Positions 7,804 to 17,456 of a DNA stretch of 64,000 nt are shown piece after piece (position 1 is the stretch's first letter; every line of letters begins with the position of its first letter). A program made the translations under genes and the position numbers. The stretch lies in the NCBI RefSeq assembly GCF_004114975.1, contig NZ_CP030051.1, positions 186,001 to 250,000 of the forward strand, read 5' to 3'. Below the pieces are notes generated by a model. The model worked only from the letters and a program-made list of their open reading frames with translations. It did no database searches and was not told the origin of the DNA. This stretch comes from Bradyrhizobium guangdongense (GTDB lineage Bacteria; Pseudomonadota; Alphaproteobacteria; Rhizobiales; Xanthobacteraceae).

Positions 7804-9308
7804 GCAGTTTTCGTATGAGTTCCTGCAGTTCCTCTATGTCGTCGTCCGTTAAGAAGCCGATTTGAGCGGTGAGCCGTCGCTGCTGGCGGCGATGAGGGTG
7901 GCCAGGAAGAGGCACCAGAGAGCTCTCAGCCATGCGAGGATGCGCCGGAAGTTATGGCCGACGGCGGAGAGGATGACGTTGGCCGCATCGCCGGCGCGGC
8001 CTTTGAGGTAGCAGCGGCCGAGGTGACCATCGGCCTTCAGGTGTCCGATGATGGGTTCGATGGCGGAGCGGCGGCGCAGCTCGCGCTTGATGACCCCGAA
8101 GACGCCGCGCTTCTGGCCGGAGATGAAGACACGGCGCGGGTTCTGCGCGTCATGGCCGCGGTATCCCTTGTCGACATAGGCCCGCTCGATCGCACAGCCG
8201 GTGAGTGTCTCGGTGCGGTCGATGACATCCCGCAAGGTGTGACCGTCGTACGGGTTATCCGGTAGCGCCCTGGCGTGCAGCACGAACAGGCCGCCGGGAG
8301 CCCGGCGGTTGTTGGTGACGATGGAGGCTTTGACCCCGAACTCGTAAGGGGCGGCTGCTTTGCCCTTGCCGATGCACTCGACCTCCGGAGCGTGGAAGGA
8401 ATAAAGCTTCCAGCCGCGCTGGCGCTGCTGCTGCGAGCGGATCTGGGAGGCCCGGCTGAGCGGGAGGACGAAGGCGTTCTCGAGCACGGTCTGACCTTCG
8501 ATCTTGCGGCGGATATCGCGGATGATCCGGCCCAGCCGGCTGCGCAGGATGCGCAACTGCCGCTGATGCCGCTTGAATTGCTTGGCATGGGCGTAGCGCC
8601 CCGCCATCATGGCCGCGGTCTTGGCAATGCGAAGATAGGACTGCCGCAGCCTGACCCCGTGCTTCCTCGCCAGACGGTTGAGCCCCTTGATCGCGGCGTG
8701 CAAGAGCTTGGCATCGGTCGGGAAGGTGATGGCCTTCGGCTGCACGGTGGTATCGACCGTGACCCGCTTGAGGTCCTGACTGCGCAACGCGCCGGCCTCG
8801 TGCGCCACCCGCAGGCTCTCGGCCAAGAGCAGCTCCAGCTTGTCGCCGAGCCGCTTGCGCCAGTGGCTCAGGTCCGAGCGCTCGTGCGGGAAGGCGTGCT
8901 GAAAGAACTCTTCGCCGGTGAAGTACTGGAAATACGGGTCGTGGACCCAGCGCTCGCACACCCCCTCATCGGACAGGCCGTAAATGTGCTTGAGCAGCAG
9001 CAGCCCGATCATGAAGCGGGTCGCGATCCCCGGCCGGCCGTTCTCGCTGTAGAGCGGCGCGATCTCGCCGTCGACCCAGTCCCAATCGACCTTGCCGGCG
9101 AGCTGAACCAGCTCGTGCTTCATGTTGATGATCTGGTCCAGTCTGGCCCGGAACAGATCGCCAGATCCCGTCGTCCTTTGCTTCTTCGGTCGCATCGCCA
9201 CCTCCGATGCGACGACGGAATCATGACTGGCGATTCGACGGAATCCTGAAAATGAAATCGCAAGGTTCCGAGGCCCGAAGCATCAAATCCCTGCAATCCC
9301 AAAACAGC
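7804..9308 (-). mobile_element. IS5-type insertion sequence (ends tentative)
   Basis: A single long transposase gene fills this stretch. The limits are based on a weak terminal match: GCAGTTTTCGTATG at 7804 and, inverted at the other end, GCTGTTTTGGGATTG ending at 9308, with about 10 of 14 bases alike. No convincing target duplication was found. The transposase itself is clear; the exact ends of the element are not. Confidence 0.5.
7849..9201 (-). CDS. IS5-superfamily DDE transposase
   Basis: 450 residues, intact. The N-terminus has GRPGIATRFMIGLLLLKHI and DPYFQYFTGEEFFQH, the helical N-terminal domain (DUF772 type) of IS5-like transposases. The DDE catalytic part includes VTVDTTVQPKAI near residue 170, VDKGYRGH near residue 345 and the C-terminal RRSAIEPIIGHLKADG, which contains the catalytic Glu. 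It cuts and pastes its own element. No frameshift or stop is seen, so it may still be active. It lies within the DNA that splits comM. Confidence 0.88.
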   Translation of the reverse strand: MAMRPKKQRTTGSGDLFRARLDQIINMKHELVQLAGKVDWDWVDGEIAPLYSENGRPGIATRFMIGLLLLKHIYGLSDEGVCERWVHDPYFQYFTGEEFFQHAFPHERSDLSHWRKRLGDKLELLLAESLRVAHEAGALRSQDLKRVTVDTTVQPKAITFPTDAKLLHAAIKGLNRLARKHGVRLRQSYLRIAKTAAMMAGRYAHAKQFKRHQRQLRILRSRLGRIIRDIRRKIEGQTVLENAFVLPLSRASQIRSQQQRQRGWKLYSFHAPEVECIGKGKAAAPYEFGVKASIVTNNRRAPGGLFVLHARALPDNPYDGHTLRDVIDRTETLTGCAIERAYVDKGYRGHDAQNPRRVFISGQKRGVFGVIKRELRRRSAIEPIIGHLKADGHLGRCYLKGRAGDAANVILSAVGHNFRRILAWLRALWCLFLATLIAASSDGSPLKSAS

Positions 9309-9333
9309 CCACAACGATAAATGCGATTCTACC

Positions 9334-9558
9334 TCAATCGCTTAGCCGCTCCTCACGGACGACTATGTCCTCCTCAATGATCCGCCGTGCCTCCTCGACG
9401 CGCGAAGGCTTGGGTTTGGGCTTGGACTGAGGCACTTCAGGGGGCCGGTTCATAGTCGGATGCTGCAACCCGTTCGGCACGGAGCCTTGATCCAAATCAA
9501 CGGGTCCCCTTTCTTCTACCGGGCCCCTTACCTGATTGCCCGGGCCTTCCGGTTTCAA
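9334..9558 (-). CDS. small hypothetical ORF in the comM insertion
   Basis: 74 codons from TTG 9558, or 39 from ATG 9453. The product is rich in Pro, Lys, Glu and Arg (QSKPKPKPSRVEEARRIIEE) and has no recognisable domain. No good ribosome site precedes either start. It may be a remnant of island cargo or a chance frame. Listed because it is one of few frames in the stretch between the two insertion sequences. Confidence 0.25.
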   Translation of the reverse strand: MKPEGPGNQVRGPVEERGPVDLDQGSVPNGLQHPTMNRPPEVPQSKPKPKPSRVEEARRIIEEDIVVREERLSD

Positions 9559-9715
9559 ACTGCTCGGCTTAAAGGGGGCGGCCGCCGCCGAGCTTCCCGC
9601 AACGCTCCCAGCCCTGTGCGATCCGGCGTCGCGGAAGGGCGTCGTGCGGATTTGTAAATCGTTAGGTGATAGGGTCTGATCACGTACCGATGTTTTCTTC
9701 CGACTTAGGTTAGCA

Positions 9716-9862
9716 ATGGCTCTCGACGGTCAAACGACGCTCACCGTGCACGGTCTGGACGGAGACAACAAAGCCGTCCGCGCCGACGTTTTTACCCGCA
9801 AGCTCCGGGCTCTCCTCGCGGGCCTCGGGGTGGCTGATAAGGTCGCCAACGGGAAGTCCCTC
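9716..9862 (+). pseudogene. truncated unknown gene at the left end of the IS21 element
   Basis: From ATG 9716 there are 49 codons (start MALDGQTTLTVHGLDGDNK) before the IS21 end at 9863; read-through then adds only element sequence. The composition looks like a real protein start, but I do not recognise the family. Its 3' part is not found on the far side of the IS21 copy, where a serine recombinase on the other strand is cut instead. So the IS21 insertion was accompanied by loss of DNA, or this fragment is unrelated to the recombinase side. Confidence 0.45.
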
Positions 9863-9925
9863 TGTCGTTCGGCCTGCAATATTGACCCCCTAAGCCGGGG
9901 GATCGGCGTCCAAAATTGACCCCCT
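9863..9925 (+). repeat. left end of IS21-type element
   Basis: Two blocks, GGCCTGCAATATTGACCCC and ATCGGCGTCCAAAATTGACC, each matched in inverted form at the right end. Both contain the core TTGACCCC, so each end carries two similar binding units. Confidence 0.8.
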
Positions 9926-9976
9926 ACAGATTGGTCTGTTGCGTTGCCTGCTTTGGAACGAAGCAGGTGGTGGGGG

Positions 9977-11476
9977 ATGCTGATCGTGGAGACGATTGCC
10001 CGGATCCGGCGCGAGCACTTCATCAAGGGCAAGACGATCAAGGAGATCGCCCGTGACCTGAAGGTATCGCGGAACACGGTTCGGAAGGTGCTGAGGTCGG
10101 GAGAGACCTCCTTCGAGTACGAGCGGCAGGTGCAGCCGCGGCCAAAGCTGGGACGATGGGCAGCAGAGCTTGATGGATTGCTGGCGGCGAACGCGGCTAA
10201 ATCGGCTCGCGAACAGCTGACGTTGATCCGGATCTTCGAAGAGCTGCGCGGCCGCGGCTATGACGGCGGTTACGATGCGGTGCGGCGTTACGCCAGGCGG
10301 TGGAGCAAAGAACGCGGGCAATCGACCGCGGCCGCTTATGTCCCGCTGAGCTTTGCCCCAGGCGAAGCCTACCAGTTCGACTGGAGCCACGAGGTGGTCT
10401 TGCTGAGCGGCACCACGGTGATGGTGAAGGCCGCCCATGTCCGGCTCTGTCACAGCCGCATGCTGTTCGTGCGGGCCTATCCGCGGGAGACGCAGGAGAT
10501 GGTGTTCGACGCCCACGACCGGGCGTTCGCCCTGTTCAAAGGCACCTGCACCCGCGGCATCTATGACAACATGAAGACCGCCGTGGAGACGATCTTCGTC
10601 GGTAAAGGGCGTCTCTACAATCGCCGCTTCCTGCAGATGTGCAGTCACTATCTGGTCGATCCGGTCGCCTGCACGCCAGCGTCGGGCTGGGAGAAGGGGC
10701 AGGTCGAGAACCAGGTCGGGCTGGTGCGAGAACGCTTCTTCACGCCGCGGCTGCGGTTCAAAAACCTCGACGAGTTAAACGCCTGGCTGCTCGACAAATG
10801 CATCGCCTACGCCAAGGCTCATCGCCATCCGGAGCTGGTCGATCAGACGATCTGGGACGTGTTCGAAGCCGAACGCCCCAATCTCGTTCCCTATGCCGGC
10901 CGCTTCGACGGCTTCCATGCGGTGACGGCATCGGTCTCGAAGACCTGCCTGGTGCGCTTCGACAACAACAAGTACTCGGTCGCAGCCAGCGCAGTCGGAC
11001 GCCCCGTCGAGGTTCAAGCCTATGCCGATCGCATCGTGATCCGTCAGGATGGACGCATCGTTGCCGAGCACCCGCGATCCTTTGGCCGCGGCGATACCGT
11101 CTACGACCCCTGGCATTATGTGCCGGTGCTCGCCCGCAAACCCGGCGCCTTGCGTAATGGTGCTCCCTTCAAAGACTGGGTGCTGCCGGCCGCGATCGAG
11201 CGGATCCGGCGCAAGCTTGCCAGCACCGACGATGGCAATCGGCAGATGGTCGACATCCTCAACGCGGTGCTGACTGACGGTCTGCCCGCGGTGGAAGCGG
11301 CCTGTGCCGAAGCGCTCAGTCACAGCGTCCATTCCGCCGATGTCGTGCTCAATATCCTGGCCCGTCAACGCGAACCCGCCCCACCGGCCAACATCATGAC
11401 GCCGGCCGCACTGACGCTCCGTCATGCACCGATCGCCGATTGTGCTCGCTACGACAACCTCCGGAGGACCATCTGA
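9977..11476 (+). CDS. istA: IS21-type transposase IstA
   Basis: 499 residues from ATG 9977; this start gives the usual N-terminal helix-turn-helix ([20 protein letters not shown], residues about 16-35). The rve integrase core follows with QFDWSHE (first Asp, about residue 140), IYDNMKTAV (second Asp) and [12 protein letters not shown] (Glu), all in place. It catalyses transposition together with the ATPase IstB. TGA 11474-11476 overlaps the istB ATG by one base. The protein seems intact. An in-frame ATG at 9944 is less likely because it lies close to the element end. Confidence 0.93.
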   Translation: MLIVETIARIRREHFIKGKTIKEIARDLKVSRNTVRKVLRSGETSFEYERQVQPRPKLGRWAAELDGLLAANAAKSAREQLTLIRIFEELRGRGYDGGYDAVRRYARRWSKERGQSTAAAYVPLSFAPGEAYQFDWSHEVVLLSGTTVMVKAAHVRLCHSRMLFVRAYPRETQEMVFDAHDRAFALFKGTCTRGIYDNMKTAVETIFVGKGRLYNRRFLQMCSHYLVDPVACTPASGWEKGQVENQVGLVRERFFTPRLRFKNLDELNAWLLDKCIAYAKAHRHPELVDQTIWDVFEAERPNLVPYAGRFDGFHAVTASVSKTCLVRFDNNKYSVAASAVGRPVEVQAYADRIVIRQDGRIVAEHPRSFGRGDTVYDPWHYVPVLARKPGALRNGAPFKDWVLPAAIERIRRKLASTDDGNRQMVDILNAVLTDGLPAVEAACAEALSHSVHSADVVLNILARQREPAPPANIMTPAALTLRHAPIADCARYDNLRRTI

Positions 11477-12339
11477 TGGAACGAACCCAAATCTTCGACC
11501 TCATGGGCGAACTCAAGCTCTACGGCATGAAGGCTGCCTTCGACGAGATCATGGCGACTGCCGTCAAGCGCCAGCACGAACCTCAGCGCATTGTCGGCGA
11601 CCTGCTCAACGCCGAGATCAACGAGAAGCAAGCCAGGTCGATCAAATACCAGCTCACCATTGCCAAGCTGCCGCTCGCCAAGGACATCGCCGACTTCCAG
11701 TTCGACGGCACGCCGATCAATCAGACTCTCGTCAATGATGTCGCTGGCGGCGGCTTCATCGCCCAACAACGCAACGTCGTGCTGGTTGGCGGCACTGGCA
11801 CAGGCAAAACCCACCTGGCCATCGCCATCGCCAGAAGCTGCATCCGATCCGGTGCCCGCGGCCGCTTCTTCAACGTAGTCGACCTCGTCAATCGCCTCGA
11901 GACCGAGACCCGCAACGGACGGCAAGGACGGCTCGCCGAGCATCTGACCCGGATGGACTTCATCGTGCTGGATGAACTCGGCTATTTGCCCTTCGCGCAG
12001 TCCGGTGGCCAGCTTCTCTTCCACCTCGTCAGCCGGCTCTATGAGCGCGCCTCCGTCATCGTGACCACCAATCTCGCCTTCGGCGAATGGCCGAGCGTGT
12101 TCGGCGACGCCAAAATGACCACCGCGCTGCTCGACCGATTGACCCATCACTGCGACATCGTCGAGACCGGCAACGATAGCTGGCGGTTCAAGAGTCGAGA
12201 CGACGATCACGCCACCCGCGCTCGTCTCGCCTCCGCTATCCCGGCCAGCTCCGACGAGACGAGCGCTACCAGCAAAACCCGCCGCACGAAGGGGTCAAAA
12301 TTGGACGCCGATGAGGGGTCAAATTTGCAGGCCGATTGA
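11476..12339 (+). CDS. istB: IS21 helper ATPase IstB
   Basis: 287 residues from ATG 11476, preceded by GGAGGA. AAA+ ATPase related to DnaC: Walker [10 protein letters not shown] at about residue 105 and Walker [11 protein letters not shown] at about residue 165. IstB assembles on DNA and directs IstA to targets. The last 16 or so codons run into the terminal inverted repeats of the element ([16 protein letters not shown]), with the stop inside the outermost repeat, so the transposon end also encodes the protein tail. Confidence 0.93.
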   Translation: MERTQIFDLMGELKLYGMKAAFDEIMATAVKRQHEPQRIVGDLLNAEINEKQARSIKYQLTIAKLPLAKDIADFQFDGTPINQTLVNDVAGGGFIAQQRNVVLVGGTGTGKTHLAIAIARSCIRSGARGRFFNVVDLVNRLETETRNGRQGRLAEHLTRMDFIVLDELGYLPFAQSGGQLLFHLVSRLYERASVIVTTNLAFGEWPSVFGDAKMTTALLDRLTHHCDIVETGNDSWRFKSRDDDHATRARLASAIPASSDETSATSKTRRTKGSKLDADEGSNLQAD

Positions 12340-12341
12340 CA
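12291..12341 (-). repeat. right end of IS21-type element
   Basis: Inverted copy of the two left-end blocks; it overlaps the last codons and the stop of istB. Confidence 0.8.
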
Positions 12342-12796
12342 TTCGCCCTGATCAGCTCCAGCACGACCAACAGGATAGCCTCGGGCTCCCGCTGGAGGCG
12401 CTCGGCCGAGTAAGCTTCACCGTTAGTGAGCGTCACAAGGTTGATGCCACTGCCGACCAACTGGAGGAACAGCCCTTGCGCCGTGAGGATGTCGGCGCGT
12501 GAGAGCCGATCCATGTTCTCAATCAGCAGGTAGCTCCCACGCTGGACGTATCCCGCATCGACGGCCTTTAGGAACCCACCGAGTGCCCCTGTGTGCGCGT
12601 TCTTTCCCCGGTAGGCAGAGACACCGAGGTCCGTCATGTTCAGCTCAGTGTCGAGCGTAAGCCCGTGCTCAAGTGCATACTTGGCGGCCTTCTCGGTCTG
12701 TCGCTGGAGGCTGGCGCCAGCGGCTTGTGATGGTGTCGAGAAGCGAACGTAGGAGTAGGCCTTGATCAGGGCCTCGGTGCGCACAGGGGCATCCAT
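12342..12796 (-). pseudogene. serine recombinase, C-terminus removed by IS21 element
   Basis: From ATG 12796 the frame gives about 151 residues before entering IS21 sequence. The catalytic domain is recognisable: YVRFS with the nucleophilic serine near residue 20, SLQRQ near 30, and ENMDRLSR near 96, all typical of resolvase/invertase and large serine recombinases. The DNA-binding C-terminal part is missing and is not found on the other side of the IS21 copy. In an intact element this would be the integrase that recombined at comM; that role is inference from its place 250 bases from the comM junction. It cannot be functional as it stands. Confidence 0.82.
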
Positions 12797-12805
12797 GGGC
12801 CTGCC

Positions 12806-13000
12806 TCAGCCTCTGGCCGCCGCAATCAGCGGCTCCAGCACGTCGGCAATGTCTACGCCGCTCCGGTAGGCCTGAGCGTCCACAGCCGCCTCCAGACGCT
12901 CCCCAAGGCCTCCCAAGGCCCGTGCTGTGCGTGCTATGCCCCAAGCGAGTTTGACGGTGGCCCGCAGCGCCCAGATGGTGGCCAAGTTCCCGAAATCCAT
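12806..13000 (-). CDS. small hypothetical protein upstream of the recombinase
   Basis: 64 codons from ATG 13000 with a good ribosome site (GGAG six bases before the start). It ends nine bases before the recombinase start on the same strand, so the two form an apparent operon. The product begins MDFGNLATIWALRATV, has a mildly hydrophobic first half and an acidic-aliphatic tail. I do not recognise it. Being first at the element edge and co-directional with the recombinase, it might be an accessory factor or a small membrane-associated peptide; neither can be shown. Confidence 0.5.
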   Translation of the reverse strand: MDFGNLATIWALRATVKLAWGIARTARALGGLGERLEAAVDAQAYRSGVDIADVLEPLIAAARG

Positions 13001-13060
13001 TGCAGTCTCCGTGTGATGCTGTGCGCCGCCGCCCTATAGCGTTGGCATTCACACCCTGCA

Positions 13061-14509
13061 ATGGCCATCGTCGGGCTTCCCGACAAGGCGGTGTCGGAGG
13101 CGCGTGAGCGGGTCCGTTCGGCGCTGATTGCTTCAGGACTGGCGCTGCCGGCGCGGCGGATCACCGTCAACCTGGCGCCCGCCGATGTCCCGAAGGAAGG
13201 CAGCCATTACGACCTGCCGATCGCGCTCGGACTGATGGCGGCGATCGGCGCGATCCCGCCGGATGCGCTGACCGGTTTCACCGTGCTCGGCGAGCTTGGT
13301 CTCGACGGATCGATCGCGCCCGTCGCGGGTGTGCTTCCTGCTGCGATCGGCGCCAATGTGCGCGAGGAGGGCTTGATCTGTCCTGCCGCCTGCGGCTCTG
13401 AAGCGGCGTGGGCGAGCCCTGATATCCAGATCATCGCGGCGCATTCGCTGATTCAGATCGCCAATCATTTCAAGGGCACGCAGGTGCTGTCGCGGCCCGT
13501 GCCGAAGGTGCATGAAGCCGCGAGCTCGCCGCTCGACCTGCGCGACATCAAGGGCCAGGAGAGCGCCAAGCGCGCGCTGGAGATCGCGGCCGCCGGCGGC
13601 CATCATCTCTTGATGATCGGCGCACCGGGCGCCGGCAAATCGATGCTGGCAGCCCCCCTTCCGTCCATCCTGCCGCCGCTGTCGCCGAGCGAATTGCTCG
13701 AGGTCTCGATGATCGCCTCCGTGGCCGGCGAGATCGAGGGTGGCGCGCTGACGTCGCGGCGGCCGTTCCGCTCGCCGCATCATTCCGCCAGCATGGCTGC
13801 GCTCACCGGCGGCGGCGCGCGCGCCAAGCCCGGCGAGATCTCGCTGGCGCATCAGGGCGTGCTGTTCCTCGACGAGTTGCCCGAGTTCGATCCGCGCGTG
13901 CTGGATTCGCTGCGCCAGCCGCTGGAGAACGGCGAGGTCTCGGTTTCCCGCGCCAATCACCGCGTCACCTACCCTGCGCGCTTCATGCTGATCGCGGCGA
14001 TGAATCCCTGCCGTTGCGGCAACGCGTTCGAGCCCGGCTATGCCTGCAAGCGCGGCCGCGTCGACCGCTGCACCGGCGACTACCAGGCACGCATCTCCGG
14101 ACCGCTGATGGACCGCATCGATCTGCGCATCGAGGTCCCCGCCGTCACCGCAGCCGATCTGATCCTGCCGCCGCCCGCGGAAGGCTCCGCCGAGGTTGCT
14201 GCACGCGTCGCGGCCGCGCGCGATATCCAGCTCGCGCGCTACAGAGATGCCGGCATGCCGCAGGTCCGCACCAATGCCGAAGCGCCGGCCGCGGTGCTCG
14301 AGGACGTCGCCAAGCCTGATACGCAAGGACAAAAGCTGCTGCGCGATGCCGCCGAGACCATGCGGTTGTCCGCGCGTGGTTATCATCGCGTGCTGCGGGT
14401 GGCACGCACGCTCGCCGATCTCGACCGCGCCGAGAAGATCGGCCGGCTGCGTCTGGCCGAGGCGCTGTCCTACCGCGCACTCGCAGAGGATGTACGGCAG
14501 ATGGCGTGA
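13061..14509 (+). pseudogene. comM: comM, 3' fragment (Mg-chelatase-like helicase lacking its first 32 codons)
   Basis: 482 codons that continue ComM from IVGLPDKAVSEARERVR. It has the N-terminal LonC-like part, then the AAA+ Mg-chelatase domain with Walker A GAPGAGKS at about residue 187, Walker B VLFLDELPEF near 270, MNPCRCG near 312, and the C-terminal helical domain ending in ALSYRALAEDVRQM. The frame is undamaged. By chance or by the recombination event the junction gives an in-frame ATG at 13061 directly before GCC ATC GTC, so a shortened protein could still be made if transcription reaches it. The first beta strands of the N-terminal domain would be missing. In intact form ComM promotes recombination of incoming DNA during transformation. 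Confidence 0.88.
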
Positions 14510-14618
14510 TCATCCCGCGCGTCAACCCGGCGGTAACGAGTTTCCTTTACGCTCTGCAAACCATAAGGCCTGCGAGTTTTGGGAACAGTTCCCGAGGGGC
14601 CTTGGCGAGTGGCGTGTC

Positions 14619-15086
14619 ATGTTGCGTTTCAAGATCCTGGCCTCAGTGCTCCCCCTGTTGGCGGCCGCAGTGTTCGCCCGGGGCGAGATCGGATCGGTCT
14701 CGCATCCCTGTGTCGCCATCGGCGACACCTCGGTCGAACTCACCTCCCTGTTCTGGACGGCCCCCATTCAGATCGCCTTCACCGACGATCCCGCGCAGGC
14801 GACGGTCCGGGTGCAGATCACGGACGACGCGGACGCTGCCGACTTTGCCGTGGTCGACGACGGCGCCAGCGACGAGCCGAGCGCCTGCCAGGACAATCCC
14901 TCCACGCATCTGGTCGCGATTTCCAGCCAGGGCGGCCGTGACCGTCCGACGGTCTATCTCACCGGCGAAGGCCCGGCCGATTACCGCATCTATGTCCGCT
15001 CGAAGACATTTTCGCAGAAGGAAGCCGCGGCCCTGATCGTCGGCGCCCATGGCGGCCACCGCCATCTCCAGGCGGCCTCGCTTTAA
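14619..15086 (+). CDS. hypothetical exported protein
   Basis: 155 residues from ATG 14619, with a clear signal sequence (FKILASVLPLLAAAVFA, residues about 4-20). The mature part has conserved-looking beta segments (SVELTSLFWTAPIQIAFT, TVRVQITDDADAADFAVVDD) and two cysteines likely to pair (HPCVAIG and SACQDN). The family is unknown to me. It stands alone between comM and a hybrid kinase on the same strand. It is probably periplasmic. Confidence 0.7.
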   Translation: MLRFKILASVLPLLAAAVFARGEIGSVSHPCVAIGDTSVELTSLFWTAPIQIAFTDDPAQATVRVQITDDADAADFAVVDDGASDEPSACQDNPSTHLVAISSQGGRDRPTVYLTGEGPADYRIYVRSKTFSQKEAAALIVGAHGGHRHLQAASL

Positions 15087-15204
15087 GGCATTAACGCCTC
15101 GTCAACCCTGTTTCGAGGCCGGGCCAAAGCCTCAAGCTGTTCGCAAGGTCGGCAAGACATCGTCGCGCATGGCGGCGGCAGGTTTCGGGTAAGAGTCGGG
15201 GTCG

Positions 15205-17436
<2,232 letters not shown>

Positions 17437-17456
17437 CCAGCAACGAAATCCGCCGC

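Larger units (their letters stand above)
9863..12341 (+). mobile_element. IS21-type insertion sequence, about 2.48 kb
   Basis: Carries istA and istB overlapping by one base, the hallmark of IS21 elements. The ends are inverted repeats: TGTCGTTCGGCCTGCAAT at 9863, and TGTCAATCGGCCTGCAAA reading inward from 12341. A second matching block lies inside each end (ATCGGCGTCCAAAATTGA at 9902 and its inverted partner at 12295-12312), fitting the multiple transposase-binding sites known in this family. Both genes are open and full length. Direct target repeats are not seen next to the ends. Confidence 0.9.
7765..13060. mobile_element. decayed insertion inside comM
   Basis: About 5.3 kb between the two comM pieces. 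Contents from left: a short palindrome at the junction, an IS5-type element, about 0.55 kb with two doubtful small reading frames, an IS21-type element, the N-terminal half of a serine recombinase, a small ORF. The recombinase lies close to the right end and reads inward, as integrase genes of integrative elements usually do. The two ends share an imperfect direct repeat (GCAAATGCCAGTTGTC at 7762-7777 and GCAATGGCCATCGTC at 13058-13072), which could be attL/attR remnants. Nothing else needed for transfer is visible, so this is most likely the remnant of a larger integrated element. The boundaries are set by where comM homology stops and restarts. Confidence 0.8.

Noticed and set aside
7804..9308. 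Exact ends and target duplication of the IS5-type element
   Set aside because: The terminal match is weak (about 10 of 14) and flanking duplication is at most CC, so the ends are given as tentative only.
12342..12796. A functional integrase in the comM insertion
   Set aside because: The recombinase has its catalytic domain but loses its whole C-terminal DNA-binding part at the IS21 end.
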